The notes under the pieces are model-generated. The model did not search any database and was not told where the DNA came from. It saw only the letters and a list, made by a program, of their open reading frames with translations. DNA of 64,000 bases from positions 186,001 to 250,000 of the forward strand of contig NQMI01000020.1 in the NCBI GenBank assembly GCA_002270565.1, in the 5' to 3' direction. Made by a program: the position numbers and the translations under genes. Shown one piece after another: positions 1-11,601 of the stretch. Position 1 is the stretch's first letter, and every line of letters starts with the position of its first letter. The stretch comes from Stenocarpella maydis (lineage: Eukaryota; Ascomycota; Sordariomycetes; Diaporthales; Diaporthaceae).

Positions 1-279
1 CTGACAGATCGCTTACGCCCCGAACTTGGGCGGATACCTGTTAAAATTATTAATGCAGATGGTGAAGCAACTGGACGGAAGGCTGCTGGCGGAAAAGGAG
101 GCCATGGTGGCCAAGGAGGGCAGGTTGGTTCAGGAGGAGAGGGGGGACAGGGCGGGAAGGGTAATGCCAGAGCATCTGCTTCAACTCCGATCTACCCTCA
201 AATGATGTGTTGTATCTTTGTGCGGCCTTATCCAGAACGTTCGCGGCAAAGGCACCTAAAACTGGCTCACACCTCTTAG
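1..279 (+). CDS. 3' end of a glycine-rich hypothetical protein (partial)
   Basis: Frame +1 is open from the first base of the window to a TAG at 277-279, giving 92 residues with no start codon, so the gene would begin upstream of the window. About residues 23-60 are glycine-rich with repeated GGKGG, GGQGG and GGEGG blocks. A short basic and aromatic tail with a CC pair follows. The composition is consistent with a disordered or surface-associated tail, but no family is recognised. The minus strand also carries an open frame at 50-403. I prefer the plus strand because the Gly repeats keep one codon phase. It could still be chance. Confidence 0.4.
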   Translation: MTDRLRPELGRIPVKIINADGEATGRKAAGGKGGHGGQGGQVGSGGEGGQGGKGNARASASTPIYPQMMCCIFVRPYPERSRQRHLKLAHTS

Positions 280-1036
280 TCGTGTAATAGTTGGGCATTT
301 CTGCACTGGCTGGGATACTATTGCATTCTGAGATAGGTGGGCAGTATTGATTGAAACAATATCTGGTAGAAATTCTTTCCATATGCTCGTAACAGTGAAT
401 CATCGATTTGTTGCATGTTTCTGGAGATGAAGCCGCACATGAAGGTCGCTAAGCGTACGGGAGGATACTCTCTGTCCCGAGGAAAATGAGCTGCAAGTAC
501 CTATAGACAGGGCTCCTACATAATCGATACATGACTTTATGGACTCAGCTTGTTGGCCACCGTGGAAGTTTCACAAGGTACCCAGGTGTGGTGCGCAAAA
601 AACAGCATCACGTGTTCTCTAGCTCATGTGAGGCGTTTCCAACCTTCATCGGGCACGATAGCCGCTACAATTCTACCCTGTCGTCGTAACCAACCAAGAC
701 GGTACCAGCCAAATACCATCAAGAAAATCAGGAGGCTTTGAGCCCCCGTCAAGGATGTGTCCCGGAAGTTCCCCCGCCGTGCTTCCCCGCAAGCAACTGC
801 CGATTATCCTGTGGTGGTAGTGGTTCGGGTCAATCAGCAGCGTATGGATAGGCCTGTAAACAATGTACATGCCATTGTGGCACAAACACTGCCCCTCTCG
901 AAATGAACTGCCAATGTTGCCCTAGCCCCGTAAATGCTCTCCCGAAGCGACACTCCTGATGTACAAAGTCTGACTTGGAATGTGACTGCCCGCAAGCGGT
1001 ACTCTTGTGTTTTTAAGTATCAAAGGCAGTATCATC
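280..1036. other. intergenic, upstream of the MFS gene
   Basis: No supported gene. Short open frames on both strands lack family similarity and compete with each other. The last 100 bases before the ATG at 1037 presumably hold the promoter and leader of the transporter. No clear TATA box was seen. Confidence 0.5.
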
Positions 1037-2888
1037 ATGGATCCCGAAAAGGCCCCGACGCCTGAAGCAGGCTCAGAAGGTGGCAGCGGCAAGCCTGAAC
1101 AGACACATGTTGAGGAGGTGAGGCGACATCATACAGACACCGATTTCGACTCGGATATCCACAGGAAATTGAATCGGAAGTTCGACCTCCACGTGATTCC
1201 ATTCCTTTTCGGAATATGGTATGACCCCTGCGCAAAATGACGTTCCGGCTACATGAACTGGTCCGGATAGCTAACACTCAGGCCAGGCTCCTCGCCTTCA
1301 TCGACAGGTCCAACATCGGCAATGCCAAGATCGACGGGCTGACGCAGGACCTGGGCATAGCGACGGGAACCAAATTCAACACTGCCCTGCTCGTCTTTTA
1401 CGTGCCATACATCCTCGTCGACGTACCCAGCAATTGGATCATCAAGCGTATCCGGGCCAGCATTTACCTGCCCACCCTCATCACCGCATGGGGGCTCGTG
1501 AGCACGTTCCTCGGCTTCACCAAGTCCTTTGGGGGCCTGGTGGCCGCACGCTTCTTCCTCGGCGCCCTCGAGGGGGGCCTCCTAGGCGGCATCATCGTAT
1601 ACCTGGCGATGTTCTACCGCCGGCACGAGATGCTCTGGAGAATGGGCATGTTCTACTGCGCGGCTCCGTTATCTGGAGCCTTTGGGGGTCTTCTGGCCAC
1701 GGGTCTCGCAGCTGTTCGTTACAACGGATACAACCGGTGGCCTTGGATCTTCTTCAGTAAGTTCTCGGCGATCCTGGTTCTTGGTGGGAAACGGTCACTT
1801 GTGTGCACAGTGCTAACCGTGTACTCTGCCTGGAATCAGTCGAGGGCATCATAACCACACTCTTCGGGATCATTTGTTTCTTCTTCATGCCACACACACC
1901 AGCTGACGCCAAGTTCCTCACGGAGGAGGAGAGGGTTACGGCTATGGCCCGCTTAAAAGAGGACTCCCACGGTGCTACAAGTGTGGCTGACGTGAATAAA
2001 GAGAGATTCGATTGGCATTGGGTCAGAATGGCGTTGAAGGCACCTCAGACATGGCTCTCATCCTTGATCTGGTTCTTCCTCTTGGTGCCCCTCTATGTAA
2101 GATCACCATAGCGCTCGGCACGGTCCTCCTAATTAAAAAAACCCTCTGTCTCGTATTGTGTCCATACTGATAAGTAACGCAGAGTTTCTCCCTTTTCCTG
2201 CCCACCATAATCACCGGTCTCGGATACACCAACCCGACAACAGCACAGCTCTTTACCGTACCGCCGAACTTGGCCGCATTTGTTACTGTCTTGATGACAT
2301 CACTCCTCTCAGATAGAATCAAGGCCAGAGGTCCGATCATGGCTGCTGGCAATGTTTTGGCAATAATAGGGTACGTGATGCTGCTAGTAGCCAACCGTGC
2401 CCAAGTCCGGTACGGCGGGACGTTTCTGGTCGCGGTCGGGGTGTATCTATGCAGTGCAATGATCATGGTAAGTAGGCAAGTCACAGGCTGAGACGAGCCC
2501 CGGCTTCACATCCGCATTACTTCATGCTGCCACATGGCAATGCTGACAGTTGTGTTTTTTCTCCTTCGCGCAGGGTTGGCTGTCAAACAACCTCGCACCC
2601 CATTACGTCCGCGCTACCGGAGTAGGCCTCATGATCGCTCTCGCCAACTGTGCTGCATTTCCTGCAACCTTCATATACCTTGCCAAAGATGCTCCCAACT
2701 ACACTCTTGGGCATTCCGTCTCTCTGGGTGCCCTGGTTTTATGCCTGGCTACGGTCTGCGCGCAAATGGCTTACTGCCGCTGGGAGAACCAGAAGAGGGA
2801 GGTTGGCGATAGGGATGATAGGGTCAATGGCGGGCAGGCTTGTCATTTGTTGGGACATCGGCATCCCGCGTTCAGATATACACTCTGA
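1037..2888 (+). CDS. MFS transporter, allantoate permease (Dal5/TNA1-like) family
   Basis: Plasma-membrane permease predicted to import small organic anions. In this family substrates include allantoate, nicotinate, pantothenate and biotin precursors; the exact substrate is unknown. Five exons join in frame: 1037-1218, 1287-1756, 1840-2096, 2183-2467 and 2574-2888, giving 502 residues, the normal length. Introns of 68-106 bp are canonical GT-AG, and the first has a CTAAC branch site. A hydrophilic N-terminus of about 50 residues is followed by the first-helix signature LLAFIDRSNIGNAK, the helix-4/5 region ARFFLGALEGG, then the cytoplasmic loop (LTEEERVTAMARL) and the second six-helix half with GWLSNNLAPHYVRAT. 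The start is the first ATG, directly in frame with the hydrophilic tail. Nothing looks broken. Neighbours give no pathway clue. Confidence 0.88.
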
Positions 2889-3341
2889 GTAAGCTCTTAA
2901 ATCAGTCGAATAGACCTAGTACCTAGGTATAAGATCACGAGGCTGCGACTTTTTTCTCGGTAATGGGCTATTGTGATTTGAACCTGTTATTACCGGCATT
3001 ATATTTTTATCTAGCACTGGGTCTTTGAGCGTTTATGACTGTATATAGACCGAGGTACCTATGAAGGGACCGCCTGTGGCTTTTTTTTTTTAAGGGTCTC
3101 GTGATCGGATTGAGAATGAAATCTCCTTGTATATTATCACTGGAGTTGCTGTTGCGTTCCGGGTCCCCAATTCTCTTTCCTCCCTGTTGCAGTTCGGAAA
3201 AGTAATTATAATATTTCTGATCGAGGTTGACGCGGCAAAGCTCGCAGCTCGGAGTATCTCGGCGAAAAATATAACTACCAAGCAAATAAAACCTTTCGAA
3301 ATGTTGATGAAAAACCCAGCTTTCTAAATCAAATAAACAAT

Positions 3342-3919
3342 TCATAGGCTTCGCATGATAAGAACTTCACAGCCGCACCTCACCCTTGCCACTAAAGTGT
3401 CTAAAGTAATCAGTGGCCAGAGTCTACCATGGTTTGTGTTCTTCCAATCAAAGATCCCAATAGGTCCCCACCAATTTTGAGATTGCTGACCTGTAATATT
3501 GCTGATACGATTTGAAGTCGAACCTTCTAAGTTCCGGGCCGTCCTCTTCTCTCGCCCAGCAGATCTTGAACCCAGAATATCTTCAACCCAGTTCGAGCTC
3601 AATCCCTCAGTTACAAATCCTGTAAGCCCATTCCCCATATCCCTGAAAGCAACTGAGGTGTAAGGAGTCATTTGTGTACCGCGAAGTTCAAACCACTGCG
3701 CCTTCAAATGCTGCTCGTCCGGGGTGACAGTTGGATACACATCCCAAATCTTGGTTCTGAACATCTGACAAAATCGAATGGGACATTTGGCGGGTATTTA
3801 AGCTTTGCAACAACTTGGACCACATGAGAATCCATCAGCGACCCGTAAAAGAACATGTGGCAAGGTGTGAAAGGTTGTTCCATATCTGGGCCCGGGGCGG
3901 TGGCATCGCGCCATTGCAT
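3342..3919 (-). pseudogene. gamma-glutamylcyclotransferase-like (AIG2/GGCT fold) relic with a frameshift
   Basis: The upstream frame (3919 to about 3770) carries the family's N-terminal signature HMFFYGSLMD, followed by a stretch typical of AIG2-like proteins. The expected continuation (KIWDVYPTVTP) is present, but in a different frame beginning near 3765. The shift lies in the stretch around 3764-3775 and no convincing intron fits there. The second frame stays open to 3342 but soon loses resemblance to the family. Intact members form a small beta-barrel that cyclises gamma-glutamyl amines. I read this as a decaying copy; a single-base sequence error is the alternative. Confidence 0.5.
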
Positions 3920-4286
3920 GGAAGAGGCAGAACTTATTTCCTTTGATCCATTCCAGCGGTATGATGAGGAGATTCCCTGTTCAAGGAGATCTGGACGATG
4001 AATCTTAGATGTGAGGGCACTTGAATCAAAGTACTAACGAGATACGGGAAAGTAATGGGCAGAGATTTGAAGATTCTCTGTTGAAAAGCCATGATTGGAT
4101 CCAACGTTGAGGCATCGACGAAATATGCTTGGCAGTGCAGTTTTCCCTTTCCGAGTCCACCTTCGTATACTTTAGGTAAGTACCATATGAATCAGGTAAC
4201 ATTAGTAATTAGTGCTAAATATTAATACTCTGCTAATCTTATCTGAACTTAATTCATTTTACATACTAAAAACTTCAGATTAAATA
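3920..4286. other. intergenic, AT-rich
   Basis: No gene seen. Base composition becomes AT-rich toward 4190-4280, downstream of the NACHT gene. Confidence 0.5.
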
Positions 4287-7200
4287 CTATACTTCATACA
4301 AGTTAATAATAAGCTCAAGACCCATCCCAGCCATCTCAGATATCCAATTTGCAGTCTCATGTAAGTCCTTCCAAGGAATATTTGCCAGGCTCCCACGAGG
4401 ACAAATGAACAATGGAAAGAAGTGACCACCGCTGTTTTCATCTAATGGTGACATTTTTTCATAAGCATTGTGTGTCTGTCGACCAAACCATGGGAAACCT
4501 CCTGGTGACCGATGACGCCAATCTCGACGCTGCTCAGGGAGAGCATCATTGAGCATCCTTGATGTCAGTTCCGAAGGCATAAGTCTGCATAACTTGATCA
4601 TGCCTAAGAGATCCGTGTATAGTGGGCCATTGGGCTTTGGTGGTTCCATTCTGTCTGTGTGTGATGCCATTCTGACTTTGGGATCTGTCATGATGTCTGT
4701 CAGTGATACCCTGTTGTGTGTTGATGTCACGAAGTTGTATCCTATGAATATGATACTCGGGTCTGCTCCATGTTGCAAGAAGAGCTCTAACTGGGTAGAG
4801 ATCCCTGCAAGATTGCTTTGGGTTCCGGGCTTTTCGGTACGCAAGAGTATACACAAAGCCAGTAAGAAGGCACTCCAAGTGCTGAAATATGGGCCCAAGG
4901 GCCTCCTGCTGTCAGGACCAGAAGACCGGCCCAGTCTTCGTATTTCGATCTTGCATGGCTCCGAGTAGTGGGAATTTATTGTTGATAAGGCCTGCAAGTG
5001 CCTGATCAAATTGGGAGTCATTCTGATGTCCTGACCTCGATGAAAGGCATTGTCGAGATTGGCCAACGCTGCCGAGAGAAAGACGTGGTGGTTCCCAGGG
5101 GATAGTATTAGAATCTCAGGGCGCCTGGATGCTAACTCAAGAGCAATTCCCATTGCCTGACTCGCACATATGCTGTAATTAACGACGGCTGAGTGCATGT
5201 ATTCAGTTGAAATACGTCCCGGACACCAGTCTGGTCCCATGCCGTGAGCGTTCAGATAAAACCGAACCCTGTAAAAAGAACAGGCAGACCCGTTGTTGCG
5301 TGACTGCGTGGCTTGCTGCAGCGTTGATGTCATGGATTCTACCTCTGCTGCCAGGTGCAAGATTCCTTGCAATTCCGCCTGTCGTAAAGTCCATAAAAGC
5401 CCCGCCATGAGACTTAATTGAATTGAGGTGATTGGGCTTTCGTACACAGACCTGGGGTTGATGAATTTTAAACACCCGAGCAAGGCATGGCAAAGACGCC
5501 GGTAAGGGCAAATGTCCCCGGTTAGAATTTTCAACTTGGACTGGATATCCCGATCCATGAAGAAATCGGCGACTGTCCGATGGATAAATCTGATCTCATG
5601 GCGTTGGGGGATGTGTTTCTCGTGGGAGCTGGAACGAGGCGTCACCTCAACCAGTCCCTTGCACCTTGCAATCACACGCTTAGCTGCGATGTGGCACTTC
5701 TGGATATACTCGTCTGTTTTGAGGTAGGGTCTGATGTCGCCGGACAGCAAAGAGTGGGCCAGACCCGGGTCATCCGTTAGATCGTCCAGAATAGCCTGGA
5801 TAAATACGTGCCGAGTGGATCTTAACTCATCAAACACTTTGGGTGATCGGGGGATATACCCGTAACTCGTCGTCATAGTCAAGAATATCTCAGCCGCTCG
5901 TTGCTGATTCGATCTGCTGATCGAGTCTAGCATCTGTTTGAACATGTTTTCAAGGCCAATAGGCATTGAATCCAAGTCCCTGATAAGTTGCTGCGTTGAG
6001 CAATTGTCGCCCATGCTGCTAAGAAGCTCTGTAGTGGCCAAGCAGACTCATAAAAAAATACCATCCGACCTGTCCACTACGGCCCGGACAAGGTCGATCT
6101 TGCGGCCGATGTCGTCCGCAATGGCAGTATACCTCTCATCCTCTTCAAGCTGGTCAGACACAAATTTGTACATGTCGGGTCTGGTCAGTTGGTGGAGCTC
6201 CACATGTTTCGCGCCATCCGAGGCAAAACATCGGAGGAATGGATCTTGTGGGCGGCTGGAGAGGCAAAACTTGATGTCTTTTGAAGACGCGGCCCAACGG
6301 CTGATAGCTGCAGAAAGTCTCCGGTGATCGCCATCATACTCGTCCAATCCATCAATAAATAGGCAGAGCCTGTGTGATGAAGTAACCGCCTCTTCATGGA
6401 ACAGACGGTCGATAGCAGACTCCAACTCATTCATTGTGAAATGCTGATACTTGGTGGACAGACCTCCAATGGCGGCAGATGGCCAAGCAGCAGAAAATAC
6501 CACAGGAAGTAGATGTGGAGATTTTCGCAAGATTTCCCACAAAATCTCCCTGTATAGACCCTGGAGACTTCTTTGCAGAGGCGAGCCAGACCTCCAGAAG
6601 AAAAAGGAGGCAAAGATAAGCGTCTTTCCCTGTGTTCGTGACCACAGGGCAAGCTCGCCTTTGGTCCTGTCCTCAAGGGCAAAAAACTTCATGAGCGTGG
6701 ATTTCCCGGAGCCTGCTTTTCCTGAACAGTAGAAGACCGCGTCCCCGGTCCGGAGCCAGTTCAGGAAGGATTCGCGCTTCTGATTGCGCCATTCCTTTTC
6801 CTTTTTCCATGTCGTACTCTCTGTGGGCCACCCTCTTAGGGCGTTACTAGACTGCGCGGCAGAGGGCTCTGAATCATACAGCAGCCAGCGAAATGTCTGC
6901 GCATGTGGCATTTCGACTGTGCGCTCTCGATCACCAACTTCCGCGAACCACAGCTTCTTGAGGATAACATCTTCTTGAGTGATAACCCGTGTTGCTTTGA
7001 CGAGCTTGGCAAGAGATTCTTGGATCGCGGGAAGGAGAAGCAGGGGGTCGGATGACGTTCCGCCGCTGTGGTGGTTCCGTCTGGCTTGGGCCTCGTGAAT
7101 TGTTTCGTGATGTCTGTCTTCATCTGGCGAATTCCCGAGCGAGTCGTTTGGGAATGCTGAGCTTGGCCTTGTGCGAGTACTTCCTAAGGACCTGTTTGTA

Positions 7201-7699
7201 TCGGACAAGTCGTCGCTAAATTATGTCAGTGCTGGTTTCTCATCCCCAGGAGTTCAGTAATCACGCCGTACCTCATCTTTGCAAACAGATAGTGGAGGGC
7301 CTGTGCCCTGTATCCATTAAGTCGCCTCTCGAGTTTTTTCACGTTTCCATTGCGCCGCATGGCTCTAATTGAAGCTGCCAACGCTAATCGCTTCGATGCT
7401 GTGTCCTTGGCCCTTGTGGAGTTGATGATGGCCTGGATTTCTCGGGACAAGTCTTCGCAGTCCCTCTTTGTCTTCAACAGGCTGCGGTCCTCGGGTGATT
7501 GGGGACAATTCGTGGTGCGGACATCAAGCCGCCGCGTGAGATTCATGAGAGATTCGATCGCTCTTTCTGTATCGTCAAACTCCGCAGTTGTTCCTGAAGA
7601 CGATGAGTATATTTCTTCAGCGCCAGAGATGAGTTTCGAGAAAAAATGAGCAATCTGAAAGATCGCCCTGGCCAGACCAAGCGCTGAAAGTGGATCCAT
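4287..7699 (-). pseudogene. NACHT-domain NLR-like (STAND) protein with an internal TGA
   Basis: Two exons: 7272-7699 (ATG at 7699) and 4287-7215, with a 56-bp intron. The frame would encode 1118 residues, but an in-frame TGA at 6050-6048 falls at codon 532, right after the NACHT module. Visible parts are a fungal STAND N-terminal helical domain (MDPLSALGLARAIFQIAHF), Walker A GKAGSGKST (K about 314), Walker B LCLFIDGLDE (D about 431), the sensor-like SRPQ, then a helical DUF7791-type C-terminal part. No ankyrin, WD40 or TPR repeats are present. Family members act in nonself recognition and programmed cell death. The frame is undamaged on both sides, and relatives usually carry Trp at the stop position, so this looks like a recent one-base nonsense allele or a sequence error. 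If real, the product is a truncated 531-residue NACHT protein. Confidence 0.8.
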
Positions 7700-8568
7700 G
7701 GCCACAAAGTGATGTTGCTGGGGAATTTATGCTAGCTTTGCCGTTGATGTTCCTAGATTTGCTGTGGTAGAGGTTTGTAGAGTCCACGGTAGGTCAAGTT
7801 ACGAGATCAGGGTGTTTGAGGGAGGACACGCCAATAGCATCCATTCTTCGATACCCTCCCAAACAAGATGTGAACCAATCTATTTATTCGTTATCTAATG
7901 TTCGCATAGGCCGGTACAGCCTGAGTCCGCTAGCAGCTGGAAAATAACTCTCAAGACAGAGTCACCACCGTAGCATAGAGTATAACAGAGCGGCAATGTT
8001 AGAGTTCGAAAGGATAGGGTGTTCTCCCAAACAACTTATATATTGCTTTCCGGCGTCACGCGGCAAGTACCTAGTCTGTGAGGTTTAGATATGAGAAGCC
8101 GCCAGCGGCCATGTTGCAACTTTGTAAGTGACGGCAGCGGAGAACATAGTCACAGAGCCCTTCGAAGATTATAAGGTGCCCTATATGAGCTCATCCAATG
8201 ATTATTATTGATAAGTATTAGACTTCGGGTACGGGGCTGGAACTTGTTACCTACATTTTCTATCATTTTGGGCAGAGACTCGGGCAAAGCAGTACTTACA
8301 GTCAGAATAGAGACCTGGAGGACTGTACTCCGTATACTTGGTTTTGTCACGTAAATAGAACACGCTAATACAAGTACAAAAGTGTAACGCTACACCCTGT
8401 ATAGTACCTCTATCCTTATATCGTGACAGGTTTGAATAGCGACTCACCACTTCACATTTGCGACTAGAACTGCGAGGAAGGACGATATTATCAACTAACT
8501 TACACCTTTCAAATCATAACTGATGATCATGAGTTCCTATAGACATACCGTCGCGTCAATAATCTCTC
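7700..8568. other. intergenic
   Basis: No gene supported on either strand. A palindrome-related TACTCCGTA motif lies at 8326-8334. Confidence 0.5.
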
Positions 8569-9078
8569 CTAATCTATTCTTTCACCATCAGGCCCCTCTG
8601 TCCCTGAGTATACATACCGTACCTCGCTCGCTTGTCCGCGGGCCTGTTGCGTCTGAGCATATGGCGGCTGGTGCTGACAGCCCTGAGCCCTGCACTCTTG
8701 ACACCCAACGTACGACGGCATGTTTACTGGCCGAGCAGTGTCGGCGTATACAAGGCGGTACGGGGGATACTCACGGCCAGGCTCCGCAGGGACACGGTCA
8801 AACCGGCCGGAGTAATGGTGCACCCTAGGCCGGACGTAACCGACTCGGGGGGTCTCGTGGTATGAGCAGGAGCCACTGTGGATGTCGCGCCTGGCGGACG
8901 AGTACTCACCACGGCGGGAAGAAGAAGACCGGGGTGGCGCGCCGCCAGTGACCTCGATGCGCGACTCTAACACGTAGACCGTTGTGTGGGAGGAAGAGGC
9001 TGCTCGGCAGTGGCTGCAGACCCTGTGCTTGCCGGACATGCCGCGTCTGCAGCTAGGGCAGCGGATCCTGAGACTCAT
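8569..9078 (-). CDS. small hypothetical protein with a CxxC...CxxC zinc-ribbon-like N-terminus
   Basis: Single-exon frame of 169 residues from the ATG at 9078. The N-terminus has CPSC at residues 8-11 and CSHC at 21-24, spaced like a small zinc ribbon. The middle is Ser/Arg-rich, and a Cys/His cluster (CQECRAQGCQH) sits near the C-terminus. No family is recognised. The gene is head to head with another small Cys-containing gene starting at 9641. A TATA-like run (TATATA) at about 9116-9123, roughly 40 bp upstream of the ATG, fits minus-strand transcription. The frame is long for chance and starts at an ATG, but expression is unproven. Confidence 0.5.
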   Translation of the reverse strand: MSLRIRCPSCRRGMSGKHRVCSHCRAASSSHTTVYVLESRIEVTGGAPPRSSSSRRGEYSSARRDIHSGSCSYHETPRVGYVRPRVHHYSGRFDRVPAEPGREYPPYRLVYADTARPVNMPSYVGCQECRAQGCQHQPPYAQTQQARGQASEVRYVYSGTEGPDGERID

Positions 9079-9640
9079 TATAGGCTTCGATTTATGGTGT
9101 TAAAGTTTTGCTTTGGTATATATAGGTAGTATTGTGTTTTTCGTCTAGTAAAATCTTTGTGAACTGGTGGTCTGCGTTAATGTTATAAGCCTTATATAGT
9201 GTTCGTTCTTAATCTGATCACAACTCCTTTTCCCTTTTTCAAAAAAGGCGAAGCTTAGGCCTTATATAGAAGCTGGAATTGTGGACAATCGCATTGTAGG
9301 AAAGTTGTTGCCATTGTCAAGCCCACTTCTTTTGGCACCCTTTGTATATGCCGCTGGCTTTGAAGAGGGACGGGAGGTTGGGCCAGGACAATCAACCAAC
9401 TTCGAGTCAAGTGCCGGCCGTCTGTGAAGGGAATTGGCAAAAGGCGGACCCAGAAGGACAACGAGGATTTCAGTCGTCAGTGCTCACGCCGTATATATAC
9501 CTCTCTCGGCTCTTCACAAACAGCCCACCGAAGCGTCCCCTCAAGCCAACCTCGACCGGACACCTCAGAGTCACCAAACAAAGCCCACCGATACCTGAGA
9601 AAACAAGGACGTCTGGCGCCCCACAACCCAAAAAACGGCC
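9079..9640. promoter_or_regulatory. shared upstream region of two divergent small genes
   Basis: Between divergent ATGs at 9078 and 9641. It contains several TATA-like runs, including GCCTTATATAG twice (about 9189 and 9260) and GTATATATAC near 9490. No other gene is supported. A bidirectional promoter is an inference. Confidence 0.4.
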
Positions 9641-9982
9641 ATGTGCTTGCTGGTCATCACCTCCAACAGCCAGTGCGCCCACAACACGTACCGCTACGGC
9701 AGGTGCTCGCCGGAGGCCGCCGGCCCGCTGCGGTGCCCCCGGGGCCAGGCGGAGCTCGGCACCGCCGCCGGCAGGTGCCCGGCCTGCGACAGGTGGGCGG
9801 GCCTGGCGCGGCGCACGCGGGAGGAGCGGGCCGGCTGGGCCCGGGAGCGGCACGCGGCCGGGGAGGCCGAGCGCAGCCGGCGGCGGAGCAGCGCGTGGCA
9901 GGACGGGAACCCCCTCCGTGATACGAACGCGGTCTCCTGTAGGGGGCAGCCCATCGAGGACGCCTTGTATATATTTAGGTGA
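9641..9982 (+). CDS. small cysteine- and arginine-rich hypothetical protein
   Basis: Single-exon frame of 113 residues from the ATG at 9641. The N-terminus resembles the many short fungal MC...-type proteins of unknown function. Cys residues occur at positions 2, 12, 22, 32, 45 and 48, including a CPAC motif, followed by a highly charged Arg/Glu helix-like segment. No signal peptide or membrane segment was seen, so it is probably cytoplasmic or nuclear. The codons are very GC-rich, and reading frames on both strands are open here, so the call is moderate. Its divergent partner at 8569-9078 is also Cys-containing. Confidence 0.45.
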   Translation: MCLLVITSNSQCAHNTYRYGRCSPEAAGPLRCPRGQAELGTAAGRCPACDRWAGLARRTREERAGWARERHAAGEAERSRRRSSAWQDGNPLRDTNAVSCRGQPIEDALYIFR

Positions 9983-10345
9983 CCTTTAGTGCTACTCGGT
10001 AAGCCCAGATGTCTGGGCCATATATATCGTAGCAAGCAAACTGCAACATACATCTGTTAGACATCATGTCACCATTTCCGTATTCGCTGGCTGTATCCGG
10101 ATCCAGGAGGCTCCCCAAGGGGAGGTCAAAAACAAAATGTATTCCAAAGTAGATCAAAAGAAAATTAGAGCCAATTTGCGTACAGCGCAAGAATAGACAG
10201 CCCTTTCGTGTTCTTGTCCTGAGGAAAAACGTTGTCTGTTCATGGTGGAAGGCGGGGAGAGGACACCAGGGAGAGCTGTCAGATGCATGGCAACAATTGT
10301 ACTGTTTTGCCTTCTGCCACTGAATAATCGCCTAATTAATCAAAA

Positions 10346-11601
10346 TCAACTCCTGCCTTTTCCTTTCCTTTTCCTTGCACCGGATGTCTCCTCCTCCTTC
10401 GCAGGCACGCCATCCTCCTCCGAGACGTCGTCGCCCCGTACTTCTACCAAGTCGCTCTCATGCCCACCGTCTGTCCTCTCTGGAGACTCATCCCTCCCGC
10501 CAAGGACTTCCTTGACGATGCGCTTACCCTCGTTTTCCTCCCCGTTATTGGCTCCACATCCCATGCACTTCCACAGCCCCAGCTCCGCAAGGCTATTGGT
10601 ACCCGGGGGTGCTTGGCCGTTGACCAGCCGGCACCGCTTGCAGATCAGGACGATGCGGTTCTTGGCTGCCGTCTCGTCCTCGCCAAGCAGAGTGTCCATG
10701 ATTCTGTCGTACCAGTGGTTCTGCAGCCCAGCAGGGTTCATCTCATATTGTGCCCCGGCTACATGTGACGAATAGGGCCGCGGTTGCTCAAATGCGTTGG
10801 GTGCGAACTCGGCTGACGGCTCAATTTGCTGGTGCGGGGACGGCAGGCGTTGGTGGTGCTGCTGCTGGGGAGGATCCTGCGGCCCGGTCCCTGATGGCTG
10901 AAGCGTCCCTGGGTTCGGGAAGGGGGGCATATCGCGGCGGATATTGGCGGTGGCGGGCGGAGGCATGGTTGTGCGCTGGGCTGGACCGGGGTTCTGGCGG
11001 CGGGAACGCGCCGGGCTCTTCTTGTTGTCAGCGTCGCCATCTTCGGTGTTCTTCCTCTTGGGCTTCGGGTGCCCTTCGCTGCCACCGTATTTCTCCAGAA
11101 GTTGGAGCGTGGAGTCGTATTTGGTGGCGTCCTTCAGTTTCTGGATGGTAGTGGCTCTCTCGCCCTGAAGAGCCTTCAGCTTTGAGCTCAGGCTGTCAAT
11201 ACGGATGTCGTAGACGGCGGCGGTGGCAGTGCGAACGAGGTAGATGAAGACGGGGCCACCAGCGAGGCCGGACCATTCGTAAGCGCCGATATTCTTCCAA
11301 CCAATGACGACCAGGATGACGATGGCATAGACGAGGTAGGCGATGGAGAGATAGAGGGTGCAGAGAAGGCGGACACGGCGGCTAGAGGCGCGGGCCTTTT
11401 CGAGTCGGGCCTGGGTGGTGGTGATGTTTGTGGACAGGTTGGAGAGGATCTTTTCGAAAGAGGCAGTCGAGGAATCATCCTTCTACATGAAACCGGGGGA
11501 GGTGTCAGTCCATGTCGGATGCCGTGTGACCTGGGGGCACCGCCGACACCGAGGGCACGGGAGGAACAGCAACTCACCTTCCACGGCCATAGTGAGACCA
11601 T
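10346..11601 (-). CDS. LNP1: Lunapark-family ER junction protein (Lnp1-like)
   Basis: Stabilises three-way junctions of the tubular endoplasmic reticulum. Two exons: 11578-11601 (only eight codons, MVSLWPWK) and 10346-11482, with a 95-bp intron, giving 386 residues, the usual length. The N-terminal WPW motif is characteristic. A coiled segment, then two membrane helices (around LYLSIAYLVYAIVILVVIGW and the GGPVFIYLVR segment) and a second coiled region ending in LLEKYGG follow. A Pro-rich linker leads to the C-terminal zinc ribbon: ICKRCRLVNGQAPPG and LWKCMGCGANNGE, i.e. CxxC...CxxC. The acidic tail ends in basic residues. It is divergently transcribed from the golgin gene at 12541. An automated caller that misses the 24-nt first exon would truncate this protein. 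Confidence 0.93.

Noticed and set aside
50..403. 117-codon minus-strand frame at the window start
   Set aside because: The plus strand has a phase-consistent Gly-rich frame through the same bases; the minus frame shows no domain. Not fully excluded.
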